Assembly (NCBI RefSeq): GCF_029269825.1
Contig: NZ_JARJHU010000003.1
Span: 472,475 to 536,474, forward strand
Length of the DNA: 64,000 nucleotides
Direction: 5' to 3'
Origin: Pedobacter sp. JY14-1
GTDB lineage: Bacteria; Bacteroidota; Bacteroidia; Sphingobacteriales; Sphingobacteriaceae
Below the pieces are notes generated by a model that was given only the letters and a program-made list of their open reading frames with translations, ran no database searches and had not been told where the DNA came from. The stretch's first letter is position 1. Every line of letters begins with the position of its first letter. Shown here piece by piece: positions 7,242 through 17,241 of the stretch. The position numbers and the translations under genes were made by a program.

Positions 7242-8806
7242 AGAAGACACTCAATATCAATATCGGCAATTCCATTATCTACATTGAGGAAGATGCCTAC
7301 GAAATGCTTACCGCCTATCTCAGTGAAGTAAAGCAGTATTTCGCCAGGAACGCGGACAACTATGAGATCGTTACGGACATCGAGAACCGCATTGCCGAGA
7401 TGTGTGCCGAAATACTGGAAACCCAGCAAAAGCAGGTGATCGGTATTTTCGATGTGCAGACCATCATCCGTCAAATGGGCTCGGTCAGCGATTTCGAATC
7501 CTCAGAGGCTGAAGCACTCGGTGACCGGCCGGAAGGACAGCAGGGTACCGCCTATGGCCACCCTTACCGTACTGTACGGAGACTCTACCGCGATACCGAT
7601 CAGGCCATGATTGCCGGCGTCTGCGCCGGGTTGGCCCATTACCTGGAGCTCGACGTGCGCTGGGTAAGGCTTATTGCCCTGCTTACCGTATTCATCGCCG
7701 GCTCGGGTATACTGGCTTATGTGATCCTCTGGATCATGATCCCCAGGGCTTCCACCAAAACTGAAAAAATGACCATGCGCGGAGTTGAGGCCAATCTGAA
7801 GGGCTTTGCCGACAGTTACCTTGATCCCTTCATGGCAGAATCGAAGGGGTTCCTGGCTGGTTTTTTCCAGGTGATCGGTGAGTTCCTCAATGGCACGGGG
7901 AGGGTCATCTTCAAAACTGCCGCGGTCTTCATTATCGTCATCGCTTCCATTTGCCTCATCGGCCTGTTCGTTATGCTGTTCGTGCTGATGGGTATCTGGG
8001 ATGCGGATGTTGCCAATTACTTTCCTTTTAACATCATCAACGAAGAGTATTTCAATCCACTGGCCATCAGTACCTTCGTGGTAGGGGCAATACCCTTGCT
8101 GGCCCTCATCCTTTTTTCGGCCCGTGTGGCTTTCAGCAGCCGTGAAGTCAACAAGACACTATCCTTTATTCTGCTCATCATCTGGCTTGCCGGACTGGCC
8201 CCGCTCATTGTTTACATCACCCGGATCTCATCCGAGTTCAAGGAAGGTGCAGAATATGCACAGACCGCGGAACTCAAAAATTATCCTGAATATGTGCTGA
8301 CCGTAGACCGGACCCGTTTTTTCAGCAGGGAAGACAGCCTGAGCTATAGTATCGATGCGGAGCATTACCGCGGCAAACGCATCCTCGCCGATATCGACGA
8401 CGAGTTCAAAGCCCCCAGGAATGTCAGTCTCTGGATCGAGAAAAGCGGCAACGGCAAAACCCTGCTTGTTCAGAACTTCCGGTCAAGGGGGAAGACTTTT
8501 CAGGCTGCACTGAAAAATGTCCAGGCGATCCGCTACGACTACCAGCAAACGGATTCTCTCGTGAATTTTAACCCTATGGTGCAACTGAGCAAGGACAGCC
8601 GCTGGAGGGGCCAGGAGGTAACGCTGACCTTAAAAGTCCCGGTAGGTACCATGATCAGCCTCAGCTGGGAGCTTCAGCGTTACATGAGCGGCAATATCTA
8701 CTGGGACTGCGAGAATAACCCGGCACATGACGGCTATACCCAGCTGATCATGACCGAAGAAGGTGTCAGGTGTCTGCACGAGCGCAAGCCCGGGAACGAG
8801 GAGTAA
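7238..8806 (+). CDS. PspC-domain envelope-stress membrane protein
   Basis: 522 aa. Residues 1-90 form a small N-terminal domain (KKTLNINIGNSIIYIEEDAYE). A PspC domain spans about 113-171 with its amphipathic segment and hydrophobic helix (GVCAGLAHYLELDVRWVRL). Three or four more membrane segments follow (about 215-330), then a soluble C-terminal domain of about 200 residues resembling the adhesin-like domain of Bacteroidota PspC proteins. The family is linked to the phage-shock/envelope-stress response. It is translationally coupled to padR. Confidence 0.88.
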   Translation: MKKTLNINIGNSIIYIEEDAYEMLTAYLSEVKQYFARNADNYEIVTDIENRIAEMCAEILETQQKQVIGIFDVQTIIRQMGSVSDFESSEAEALGDRPEGQQGTAYGHPYRTVRRLYRDTDQAMIAGVCAGLAHYLELDVRWVRLIALLTVFIAGSGILAYVILWIMIPRASTKTEKMTMRGVEANLKGFADSYLDPFMAESKGFLAGFFQVIGEFLNGTGRVIFKTAAVFIIVIASICLIGLFVMLFVLMGIWDADVANYFPFNIINEEYFNPLAISTFVVGAIPLLALILFSARVAFSSREVNKTLSFILLIIWLAGLAPLIVYITRISSEFKEGAEYAQTAELKNYPEYVLTVDRTRFFSREDSLSYSIDAEHYRGKRILADIDDEFKAPRNVSLWIEKSGNGKTLLVQNFRSRGKTFQAALKNVQAIRYDYQQTDSLVNFNPMVQLSKDSRWRGQEVTLTLKVPVGTMISLSWELQRYMSGNIYWDCENNPAHDGYTQLIMTEEGVRCLHERKPGNEE

Positions 8807-8819
8807 TCTTCAGGGATGA

Positions 8820-11546
8820 TCAGGGCTTAACCGTATAGCGGTAGACAGAGCGGACCACATTTCCGTTTTTGTCTACCCCTTCTATGACCGCCCGGTACGT
8901 ACCGTTGCCATCTGCATTGTAATACTCAAGCGGAGGCAATTCTGCAGCACCGGTCTCTACCTTCGGGTTCCAGTAGATCGTTGTTCTCAGGTCATTGAAA
9001 TTATACGTACTTGTGGCGTTTACGTATTTCGGTGAATAGAATTCGCGCTGCTTTGCAAAGCCCTTAGGTTTGAACTTGACCAGGTTAGCTTCAGGGATCA
9101 TTTGCTTCAGCTGCGCCAGACTGATCTTCGTTCCTTTCACCGGGGCCTTGGTATTCACCACCAGTACACCCTTCGTATTGTACTGGCGGTCTATCGTGCC
9201 CAGTTCGTCCTTCGTAAAGACTTCTACCGATTCTACTTCTTCAGCCTTTACCATAGTCAGTCCGAAATAATCGACCGCGTTGCCGTTCAGGAAGATCTGT
9301 ACCGGTACTCTGCTGCCTGCCTGGTAGTCCCTGGACACATAAAACTTATCTTCATAAAAAGTAAGCCCGGTAGCTTGTCCCTGAAGGCAAAGGGCAAAAT
9401 TATTACAGCCCCTGAACCGCTCGCCGTCGATCGTATAGACGTTGATATTGCCAAGCCCCGACAATGCGGAATGATCATTATGGCTGGGGCGTTTCACCTT
9501 GCCGCCTTCAATTTTTACTTCCTTTAATGTACGGAGATAGCTGTACTGCCGCTTGCTGTTGCTCAGGTAAGGCGCCAATGCGCTGTCGATGTTCGATACT
9601 TCATCCGGGAAATTCGGGTTTTTGGTCACCGGCGGGCCTGCCTGTCCATCCATCAGCACCATCAGGCTGGAACCGTTGGCCGCATACTTGGCGTTGATGA
9701 CCACCTCAGAAGAGTCTGGAAAGTTCAGTTTTGGAAATACAAACGTACCGTTAGGTCTGCTCTCGGCCTCAGCGGCGTAGGTCGTCCCGGTAACTGTCAG
9801 CCGGAGCAATCCCTTTCTTACCGGCATGCCCGTGCGGTCACGCAAGGTTCCGGACAACCGCATGTCCTGCTCCGGGAAAAGCTTGATGGGCGGGAATTTT
9901 CCAGCCAGCACGTCCTTGTAATTGAACCGGCGGTAGCCCTGGCTCAGCATCAGCTCGTCCAGCGCCATGATCTTTTTTTCATCGGGCTTGCTGAAGTAAT
10001 AGTTGGGCTTCTCTATATAGCCCTTCAGGTCGGAAGTAAGCAGCAGTGAGCTCAGTATGGTGACTTCGTTGTCTTCGTTGACCGGCACCTTCTGTTCGTC
10101 CGTTACCGATATTGAAAAGCTGCCCTCCATAGGTTGGCCCGCGTCCTTTGCCGATACCGAAAGTTTTACCTTCTGCCTCGGCTTATATGCCGGCAGATCC
10201 GTTTTCAGGGAAACTGTCGTCAGCGCTGAAGGGTAATTGAAGGAAAGGCGTTCAGCGACAGGAATTCCGCTTTCTGAGAACAGCGTCACCTGTACAATGC
10301 CCGAGGGGAATTTGTCCTTCGCGATCTTCGCGCTGGTCAGCTGGCCATTCAGCTTTGTCTTTGCGGCATAGCAGATGATACCGCTATTGGTCGCAACCAG
10401 GAACATTGTCTTTCCCTTATTGGCCGCGAAGTACGGATCGTTGGCGAGTATTTTGACCTGCAGTTCCGTCGGGTCAAGACTGTTTACCTGCAGGGCAACA
10501 CCAGAGCCCAGTGCCTTTGGCAGCTCGAAGCTTTTTGAAGTACCGTCTCTGAAGGTGATGTTGGCCTTGTAGGTTTTTGCAGCGTCAGCATTCAGGTAAA
10601 ACGATCCCATACCCAGGTGCGTTGAATTGAAACTGGTAACAGCGGCCCCGGTGTTATCCGTTACCGTACCCTTTATATCTACGCCTTGTCCCGCTGAATT
10701 GATCGCTTTAAAACCTACCCTTATGGCTACTCCGCTGATGAGGTCACCACCTTCCGGGAAAAATTGTACATCAAAGTCACTCTTTACCGGCCTCAGTTTA
10801 AAGGTTGCCGTTTCTATGTTGTTTTCCGCGATCAGCAGTTCTGTCTTCAGCTCACCGTCAGTAATAGGACCGTTCTTCTTAGGATCAATCTTGATCTTAA
10901 GGGTGCCGCCGGCATCCGTGGTGCCCTTGCCCTTACTGACGACATCGAAGTTCGACAATACCTCCCAGCTGACCTGTTTGTTTGCCAGGGGTACATTCTC
11001 ATTGTTCCTGAACTGCACCACGGCATCGATCACCTGGCTTTTGTCATTCTGGGTGTTTTTATAACTGAAATTGGTGAGCAGCTGTTTGTCTATCGCTTCG
11101 CCCACAGGTATCGTTTTGCTGAAAAAGTAATCTGCGTCAAAGTTGACCATCCATAGCGTATAGGCCTTTATGTGGTAGTTGCCCTGGTAGTACAATCCTT
11201 TGTTTAACGGAATGTTGCCGGTAGCTACGCCATTTGTCACCGGCAGTTTCAGGCTTTGTACCAGCGAATCGCGGCTGTTCATTACGTCCACATAGAGGAT
11301 CTTACTGAGCTGTGAAGGTACATGCACTTCCATGGTCAGGTAAGCCTTAAACCAGATGGTATCGGCTACACTATAGTAAGGCTTGTCAAAATGCAGGTAG
11401 ACCTTCTCTGCGGGGTAATTGTCGGTGGCTTTTTTGGAGGTATTGATAATGTTGTCCAGGATCAGGCTATCTTGCTGGGCATTTGCACCCAGGTGCAGAC
11501 CTGCGGAAAACAGGAGGAAAGCAATTATGGCAATTAATGATCTCAT
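8820..11546 (-). CDS. secreted MG2-domain/TonB-plug-like surface protein
   Basis: 908 aa with a signal peptide ending in GANAQQ. Residues about 45-150 resemble an alpha-2-macroglobulin MG2 domain (EKVYLHFDKPYYSVADTIWF). Several beta-sandwich segments follow, then a carboxypeptidase-regulatory-like fold (RLSGTLRDRTGMPVRKGLL). A plug-like segment (VESVEVFTKDELG, VLVVNTK) comes near the C-terminus, without a beta-barrel. This architecture recurs in Bacteroidota as surface or periplasmic proteins of unknown role. It is not a SusC receptor because the barrel is missing. It is monocistronic as far as can be seen. Confidence 0.8.
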   Translation of the reverse strand: MRSLIAIIAFLLFSAGLHLGANAQQDSLILDNIINTSKKATDNYPAEKVYLHFDKPYYSVADTIWFKAYLTMEVHVPSQLSKILYVDVMNSRDSLVQSLKLPVTNGVATGNIPLNKGLYYQGNYHIKAYTLWMVNFDADYFFSKTIPVGEAIDKQLLTNFSYKNTQNDKSQVIDAVVQFRNNENVPLANKQVSWEVLSNFDVVSKGKGTTDAGGTLKIKIDPKKNGPITDGELKTELLIAENNIETATFKLRPVKSDFDVQFFPEGGDLISGVAIRVGFKAINSAGQGVDIKGTVTDNTGAAVTSFNSTHLGMGSFYLNADAAKTYKANITFRDGTSKSFELPKALGSGVALQVNSLDPTELQVKILANDPYFAANKGKTMFLVATNSGIICYAAKTKLNGQLTSAKIAKDKFPSGIVQVTLFSESGIPVAERLSFNYPSALTTVSLKTDLPAYKPRQKVKLSVSAKDAGQPMEGSFSISVTDEQKVPVNEDNEVTILSSLLLTSDLKGYIEKPNYYFSKPDEKKIMALDELMLSQGYRRFNYKDVLAGKFPPIKLFPEQDMRLSGTLRDRTGMPVRKGLLRLTVTGTTYAAEAESRPNGTFVFPKLNFPDSSEVVINAKYAANGSSLMVLMDGQAGPPVTKNPNFPDEVSNIDSALAPYLSNSKRQYSYLRTLKEVKIEGGKVKRPSHNDHSALSGLGNINVYTIDGERFRGCNNFALCLQGQATGLTFYEDKFYVSRDYQAGSRVPVQIFLNGNAVDYFGLTMVKAEEVESVEVFTKDELGTIDRQYNTKGVLVVNTKAPVKGTKISLAQLKQMIPEANLVKFKPKGFAKQREFYSPKYVNATSTYNFNDLRTTIYWNPKVETGAAELPPLEYYNADGNGTYRAVIEGVDKNGNVVRSVYRYTVKP

Positions 11547-11684
11547 TCAAAAGAAAGGTGTGGTATAATCCCGCTAATATATTCATTTAAGAATGTATTC
11601 GGTTAAATACCACACCTATTTAACATTTTTTGACAGCGGCCTTCCGGCCCTTCCAGCAGGCACGGAACAGGCCTTGAATCCTGC

Positions 11685-12317
11685 CTAGTCGATACGGATC
11701 ACGAAGTCTTCCAGCGGCGTACGCACCTTTTTCAGGTTCACCAGCCAGTCACCCGCTTCATCCCGGTAGCCCAGCGGAAGCAAGGTCACACTGCGCAGTC
11801 CGCGCTCCCTGAGGCCCAGGAGCGCATCCAGCTTATCTGTCTCAAAGCCTTCCATCGGAGTGGCGTCCACCTTAAGCAGTGCGGCTTCAGTAATGGCCAC
11901 GCCGAAGGCGATGTAAGCCTGTCTTGCGGCATGCTGGAAATTCTGTTCTTCGGTCTGCGCGCCGAAAATACCCAGCAATCTTTGCAGGTAATCTGCGGTG
12001 GCGGATTCCGGCAATCCACGTTCTGCGTTTGTACGTGCGAATACAGACCTGATGCGTTCCTCGGTATATTTGTCCCAGGCCGCGAAGATCAGCAGATGCG
12101 AGCTGTCGGTAATCTGCGTCTGGCCGTAAGCTACTTCCTGTATCTTTGCCTTCAGTTCAGGATTGGTGACCACGATCACCTTGAATGGTTGCAGGCCGGA
12201 AGATGTAGGGGCCAGCCGTGCAGCAGCAATGATCTGGTCAACTTTGTCCTGTGAAACTTTTTCACCGTTCATCTTTTTGGTGGCATAGCGCCACTGAAGT
12301 GCATCTATTGTGCTCAT
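11685..12317 (-). CDS. nitroreductase-family NAD(P)H-dependent flavin oxidoreductase
   Basis: 210 aa, full length for an NfsB-type nitroreductase. The N-terminal motif RYATKKMNG and LAPTSSGLQPFKVIVV are the FMN-binding signatures of the family. The C-terminus LPLGYRDEAGDWL also fits. Members reduce nitroaromatics, quinones or flavins with NAD(P)H. The actual substrate cannot be told. An AT-rich region without genes (12318-12490) separates it from the divergent outer-membrane protein. Confidence 0.9.
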   Translation of the reverse strand: MSTIDALQWRYATKKMNGEKVSQDKVDQIIAAARLAPTSSGLQPFKVIVVTNPELKAKIQEVAYGQTQITDSSHLLIFAAWDKYTEERIRSVFARTNAERGLPESATADYLQRLLGIFGAQTEEQNFQHAARQAYIAFGVAITEAALLKVDATPMEGFETDKLDALLGLRERGLRSVTLLPLGYRDEAGDWLVNLKKVRTPLEDFVIRID

Positions 12318-12490
12318 AATGTGATTATTGAAATTTTTTTGAATTCTTATTGGCTAACTACAGTTAAATAAATAACAGTGTTAGCAAATTTAGTAACGTT
12401 AGTGTTTCCGGGAAAATTTCGTATTGCTTATGACTTTTAGATGATAACTTTTGTAATTCCCGGGGGTTATTCATACAAATTATTCGAGCT

Positions 12491-13474
12491 ATGAAAAAGT
12501 TAATTGCATCCATCTTCTGGTTAGCCGCTGTTTCCCTGACTGCTACAGCGCAGGAAAAGGGATTTTACCTTAAACCTACCGGCGGATATTTCATTAAGGT
12601 AACCCCAGTCGAATTCCCATCTATAAACGGACAGCTCGCCCGCGACAGGACAACCAACATCACGGGTACGGGTGCGGGGGCAACGACGACTACTGAGGAG
12701 ACCGCACTTACCGGGTCCTTCGGACAGGGCTTCAGGGCAGGTCTGGTGGGCGGTTATCAGTTCAGTAATATTGTTGGCGTTGAGCTGGGCGTAAACTATT
12801 ATAAGAGCGAAGACCAGGATATGCTGAGGCAGTCCGTGATCAACAATGGAACTACGGTATTGAGCCTGCATTCCAAAGGAAACGTTACGGCTTTTGACCT
12901 GGCACCGGCACTCGTATTCCGTATTCCTGTGCGCGGTAACTTTCAGCCTTACAGCAAGGTTGGTGTAATCGTTCCATTCAGCGGCTATCTGCAGATCCAT
13001 ACATCAGTCAATGACCAGACCGGCCAGATCGCGGCGTCGCAGGGCATTGTTTCTCCTGCCGGTACGCGGACCAATCTGGTACTGGAGCGTGAAGAACGCA
13101 TTAACCCTAAGGCCACCATCGGTTTTCAGAGTGCACTCGGTTTCGACTACAAAGTCAGTAACCGGATCGGCTTGTTCGCAGAACTGGAATACCGCAATGT
13201 TTCCGTTGGGGGCAAAGACAAAGACCTCAAAAAGTATGACGGCACGGCTACCGTTGTTGTTAATGCAACCAATACACCGGTAGGTTCAAAACAGCTGACC
13301 CTGGACGACCAGCCGGCGGGCGACAGAAAGGTTAACTATCACAAGGCCATTGGTTCTTCGATGAACGTAAAAGGCAGTGCCGGCTACGATTCCAGCAAGC
13401 CGTCCGACGACCTGAGGTCTTATATCAATATTGGCGGGCTTGGCCTGAACGTTGGGGTTAAGATAGGTTTTTAA
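12491..13474 (+). CDS. outer-membrane beta-barrel protein
   Basis: 327 aa with a signal peptide (cleavage near ATAQ). The mature part is a series of alternating amphipathic strands typical of OmpW/OmpA-type eight-stranded barrels in Bacteroidota (FRAGLVGGYQFSNIVGVELGV, LGFDYKVSNRIGLFAELEYR). No OmpA peptidoglycan domain is present. The function is unknown; it could be a small porin or structural barrel. It converges with the next barrel gene, with a hairpin between them. Confidence 0.8.
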   Translation: MKKLIASIFWLAAVSLTATAQEKGFYLKPTGGYFIKVTPVEFPSINGQLARDRTTNITGTGAGATTTTEETALTGSFGQGFRAGLVGGYQFSNIVGVELGVNYYKSEDQDMLRQSVINNGTTVLSLHSKGNVTAFDLAPALVFRIPVRGNFQPYSKVGVIVPFSGYLQIHTSVNDQTGQIAASQGIVSPAGTRTNLVLEREERINPKATIGFQSALGFDYKVSNRIGLFAELEYRNVSVGGKDKDLKKYDGTATVVVNATNTPVGSKQLTLDDQPAGDRKVNYHKAIGSSMNVKGSAGYDSSKPSDDLRSYINIGGLGLNVGVKIGF

Positions 13475-13523
13475 ATGGCCATCGGCCGGGTTTGTCACCA
13501 TGCCTGGCCCCGCTTGGTACTGC

Positions 13524-13559
13524 CTTTCTCCACAAAAGGTACCTCCTTTGTGGAGAAAG
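13524..13559. terminator. intergenic hairpin between convergent genes
   Basis: CTTTCTCCACAAA and its near-perfect complement CTTTGTGGAGAAAG form a stem of about 14 bp with a short loop. It lies between two convergent beta-barrel genes. There is no U-tract on either side, so it may be a bidirectional terminator-like structure or an mRNA-stabilising 3' stem. Confidence 0.45.
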
Positions 13560-13580
13560 ACAGCCTGAAGGGTGGAGCGA

Positions 13581-14315
13581 TCAGAATTGAAGGCCGAGGG
13601 CAAGGGACAGCGTGAACATCCTGGTGTCCAGGTTACCCCTGTCGGAAGCCTTTTCCTTACTGAAGACCGGGTTGACCATATAGCTTCCGCGCAGGTCGCC
13701 GTAAGGATTGAACCCGGTTTTCCTTCCGGCGACCCTCAGTCCCGCAATGATGCTGGTATTGAAATTCCTTACATCCATCAGCTGCCGCTTTTCATTCTTT
13801 GGCGCATCGTAACCATCGACATCTGGGTAGATCCATTTTGTGGTCTTGTGTACCGCGACACCTTTGGCGATCCCTCCATATACCTTCAGCGAAGTGTTCA
13901 GGCGAAGCGGAAGTACATTGTAGCCAAGGGTAATGGGCAGTTCCATATAGTCTATCCGGAAATTATAATAGTTGTAGGCTTGTTCTTCCCCGTTTTCGTT
14001 ATAAATCACCACGTCGTAATTCTTTTCGCGGTAAGACATCCCTCTTGCAGTATACAGGAGTTCTGCCCCTACAGCAAGCCTGGGCGTGATGTCGTAATCC
14101 AGGGTGATACCGCCAAAACCGGATAGGCGGACATAATTCTCAAACGTGTCATAATAGCCTGGGATATGCGGATCAAACGGAGCGACATCCCGGGTGAAGA
14201 CAGAAGCGTTTACACCGGCCTTGACACCGACCCGGATGTATTTCTGAAAGGTGACCTGCGCAGGGGCAGCCAGGCCCAGGCTTAGCGCCACGGCCAGTAA
14301 GAGGAGCTTTTTCAT
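13581..14315 (-). CDS. outer-membrane beta-barrel protein (porin-family-like)
   Basis: 244 aa with a signal peptide (SLGLAAPAQ). The mature part has alternating hydrophobic strands (VGVKAGVNASVFTRDV, LGYNVLPLRLNTSLKVYGG) and ends in TLSLALGLQF, a classic outer-membrane barrel C-terminus recognised by the BAM complex. It resembles PorT/outer-membrane beta-barrel domain proteins of Bacteroidota. The specific function is unknown. Confidence 0.8.
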   Translation of the reverse strand: MKKLLLLAVALSLGLAAPAQVTFQKYIRVGVKAGVNASVFTRDVAPFDPHIPGYYDTFENYVRLSGFGGITLDYDITPRLAVGAELLYTARGMSYREKNYDVVIYNENGEEQAYNYYNFRIDYMELPITLGYNVLPLRLNTSLKVYGGIAKGVAVHKTTKWIYPDVDGYDAPKNEKRQLMDVRNFNTSIIAGLRVAGRKTGFNPYGDLRGSYMVNPVFSKEKASDRGNLDTRMFTLSLALGLQF

Positions 14316-14439
14316 AAAGGTTGTATTTGTGTGTATCTAAATATAATAAACTGAACTGATATTTTTCTTCCGGTCACAAAAACGTGATGTAGCAAATGAA
14401 AGGATAATGTTAAATTCCCGGTCAAATTGAAACCACTGT

Positions 14440-15483
14440 ATGAAACACCCAATAATCATCAGGCTTGCTACAGTTTGGCTTTTGTTCAGCGGCGCACAGA
14501 CCGTCCGCGCACAAGCAGAAAAAGATACCTGGATGCTGACTTATTTCCGGCAGCGTTATCCCACGCGTATTGAGATTGACAAACAGGGCAAGGTCGTTGA
14601 AGTGCCTTTGCCGGATCCGATGCAGATCGAGCAATTGCATATTGCCTTGTCTGACGACGGACGTCACTGGAAACCCCTGAACGGTAACAAGCCGATATGG
14701 GACCGGCACATGCGCGACCAGTATATCCATAAGGGGCCTGATGGCCTTTGGCGCCTTGTAGCGACGGGGGGCGGGGGCGGTGCGGAGGCACGCCGGGAAA
14801 AAGGGCCAAGCTGTACTTATGCGACTTCCGAAGACCTGATCCACTGGAAGTTTGAGAAGTACCTGTACCTGATGAAAGATGTAAGGGACGAATCGGGTGC
14901 CTTTGTGAGGAACATCTGGGCGCCGGAGTTTTTTTATGACGAGGATACGAAGGAATACCTGCTGCTCTGGTCTTCTACCTTTAAGGAGGCCGGCTGGATG
15001 GAAAGCCGGCTCTGGTACTGTAAGACTAAGGACTGGCAGACCTTTACCCCGGCAAAGGTGCTGTTCGCGCCTCCATACTCGGTTATCGACGGTACATTAA
15101 TGAAGCATAAGGGAACTTATTACCTTTTTCATAAAGAAGAGGAGTTCGGGGCCAGGACAGGTGAACGCAGGGCCATACGCCTGGCTACTTCCAGGAACCC
15201 CGAAGGACCCTATGAGGTCTACAATGGCCCGATGAACAAAGGCCAGCTGGTGCCGACCATTACTGAGGGGCCGAGCGTGATGCCCGATCCGGTTAAAAAA
15301 GGCTGGCTGCTGCTGTATGATTACCCTATGGCAGACCGGTACGGCATATCCTCGTCACCGGACCTCCTTCACTGGAAGATCGAAAAGGACATTGCCATGC
15401 CACCTGATGCGCGGCACGGCAGTGTCTCTAAGCTGAGCAAGGCAGAGGCAAAGGCCCTTCAGGAAGCCTTTCCCGGCGAATAG
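14440..15483 (+). CDS. GH43-like glycoside hydrolase, secreted
   Basis: 347 aa with a signal peptide (about 1-24). The mature protein is a single five-bladed propeller-like domain. The three acidic positions expected for GH43 can be placed: an Asp in HMRDQYIHKGPDG, an Asp in SVIDGTLMKHKG, and a Glu in TEGPSVMPDP. WAPEFFYDEDTKEYLLLW is also typical. It resembles the N-terminal module of the double GH43 gene at 18547, so it probably acts on arabinose- or galactose-containing side chains. It is separated from the arabinose locus by pckA and the decarboxylase gene. Confidence 0.75.
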   Translation: MKHPIIIRLATVWLLFSGAQTVRAQAEKDTWMLTYFRQRYPTRIEIDKQGKVVEVPLPDPMQIEQLHIALSDDGRHWKPLNGNKPIWDRHMRDQYIHKGPDGLWRLVATGGGGGAEARREKGPSCTYATSEDLIHWKFEKYLYLMKDVRDESGAFVRNIWAPEFFYDEDTKEYLLLWSSTFKEAGWMESRLWYCKTKDWQTFTPAKVLFAPPYSVIDGTLMKHKGTYYLFHKEEEFGARTGERRAIRLATSRNPEGPYEVYNGPMNKGQLVPTITEGPSVMPDPVKKGWLLLYDYPMADRYGISSSPDLLHWKIEKDIAMPPDARHGSVSKLSKAEAKALQEAFPGE

Positions 15484-15499
15484 CATCGGGCTTCAGGAC

Positions 15500-17137
15500 T
15501 TATAACATGCTGGTATATTTGATCAGGGGCAGTGCGCTGCTCAGGTCGGGCATTGACGGATCATTGATCTGTTTGTAATTGACCAGGAATGCCTCTGCGA
15601 GCTCAGAAGCCTTGAGGTCGTAACCTGCAGTATCGGTCCAGGTATTGCGCGGGTTCAATACATTGTCGGGAACACCGGGACAGGAAACCGGCATCTGCAG
15701 ACCGAAGAAAGGATCGGCTACATAAGCTTCCTTAGCCAGGCTACCGTCCAGCGCCGCCCGGACCATGGCGCGGGTATAACTCAGTTTGATCCGCTGCCCG
15801 GTGCCGTAAGCCCCCCCGGTCCAGCCGGTATTGACCAGCCAGACATTTACATGCTGTTCCTTCAGCTTTTCGCCTAGCATAATGGCATACCTGGAAGGGT
15901 GAAGCGGAAGGAAGGCCTTCCCGAAGCAGGCCGAAAAGGTCAGCTGCGGTTCGGTGATCCCGGTTTCCGTGCCTGCTACCTTAGCCGTGTAACCGCTCAG
16001 GAAATGGAACATCGCCTGTTCCGTGGTAAGCCTGGAAATTGGCGGTAATACCCCGCAGGCATCGGCAGTAAGGAAGAAGATGTTCCCGGGAGTTGACGAC
16101 ACGGAAGGCAGTAATGCATTGTCTACAAAGTCCAGGGGGTAGGCCACACGGGTATTTTCTGTTTTGCTGATGTTATCGAAATCTACCTTGCTGGTGCCGG
16201 AAAAAGGGCATACATTTTCCAGCAGGGCGCCCGGCCGGATGGCATGGTAGATCTCCGGTTCTTTCTCTTCGCTCAGCCCGACGCATTTGGCATAGCAGCC
16301 GCCCTCAAAATTGAAGATGCCCTCTGCGGTCCAGCCATGCTCGTCGTCACCGATCAGCCTGCGGCCTGCGTCGGCAGATAAGGTGGTCTTGCCTGTACCG
16401 GAAAGGCCGAAGAAAATTGCGGTATCGCCTTCCTGACCTGCATTGGCTGAGCAGTGCATGGGCAATACATGGTGGTTTTCAGGGAGCAGAAAATTCAGCA
16501 CGGAAAAGATACCTTTCTTAATCTCCCCGGTGTAACCGGTGCCGCCGATCAGTATCATTTTTTTACTGAAGCTAATGATGGTAAAATTACCCTGGCGGGT
16601 ACCGTCGGTCTTTGGATCGGCCTGGAAGGAAGGCACGGCGATAATGGTCCAGGCCTCCTTCATGTCGTTGCCTTCCTCCCTTAATCTGAGTCCTTCGTAA
16701 TCGGTATACCTCAGGAACAAGTTATGCGCGAACAGGTTCTGGTAAGCGGTTTCAGTAATGACGCGTACCGGCAGGCGGTAGGCTTCATGTGCACAGGCAT
16801 AGCAGTCGCGCACGTAAAACGGCTTTTCGTTCAGCGTAGCAATCATACGGCCAAGCAGACGGTCAAAATGCGCTGCCTCAAAGGGGATATTGATCTCACC
16901 CCAGTCTACCCTGCGGGCGGTGATGTCGTCACGGACGATGAAGCGGTCTTTGGGGGAGCGTCCGGTAAAGGTGCCGGTATCTACAGCAACTGCGTTTTTA
17001 TCGGTAATCCAGCCTTCGGGTTTGTCCGGATCAGTGATCGCGGCTACCAGTTCGCTGACATTCAGCTGGTATAATGCCTTTTGCTGATCAAGTCCGTGTC
17101 CGGAAAGATCGGGTTGGAACATAGACACTTTGTCCAT
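15500..17137 (-). CDS. pckA: phosphoenolpyruvate carboxykinase (ATP)
   Basis: 545 aa, normal for ATP-dependent PEPCK, which converts oxaloacetate and ATP to PEP and CO2 in gluconeogenesis. The P-loop GLSGTGKTTLSAD lies at about 242-254, followed by RRLIGDDEHGW with the metal-binding Asp pair. FPCSANAG-type (MHCSANAG) and GWTGGAYGTGQRI motifs are present. The frame opens 11 codons earlier, but the Met at 17137 (MDKVSMFQPDLSG) gives the usual N-terminus. It is a standalone housekeeping gene. Confidence 0.95.
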   Translation of the reverse strand: MDKVSMFQPDLSGHGLDQQKALYQLNVSELVAAITDPDKPEGWITDKNAVAVDTGTFTGRSPKDRFIVRDDITARRVDWGEINIPFEAAHFDRLLGRMIATLNEKPFYVRDCYACAHEAYRLPVRVITETAYQNLFAHNLFLRYTDYEGLRLREEGNDMKEAWTIIAVPSFQADPKTDGTRQGNFTIISFSKKMILIGGTGYTGEIKKGIFSVLNFLLPENHHVLPMHCSANAGQEGDTAIFFGLSGTGKTTLSADAGRRLIGDDEHGWTAEGIFNFEGGCYAKCVGLSEEKEPEIYHAIRPGALLENVCPFSGTSKVDFDNISKTENTRVAYPLDFVDNALLPSVSSTPGNIFFLTADACGVLPPISRLTTEQAMFHFLSGYTAKVAGTETGITEPQLTFSACFGKAFLPLHPSRYAIMLGEKLKEQHVNVWLVNTGWTGGAYGTGQRIKLSYTRAMVRAALDGSLAKEAYVADPFFGLQMPVSCPGVPDNVLNPRNTWTDTAGYDLKASELAEAFLVNYKQINDPSMPDLSSALPLIKYTSML

Positions 17138-17241
17138 AAGCAAGAATAATAAGTTAGTTAGTCGCGCCAAAGGTAGGGAACAATTCCCTGGATTTGGCGT
17201 AAAAAAGCACGAAAATTTTACTTATTGTACCTTGTACACAC

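Noticed and set aside
14375-14415. Possible third AraR half-site upstream of the GH43-like gene at 14440
   Set aside because: AAACGT is followed after 7 nt by CAAATG, not ACrTTT, so the second arm is missing.
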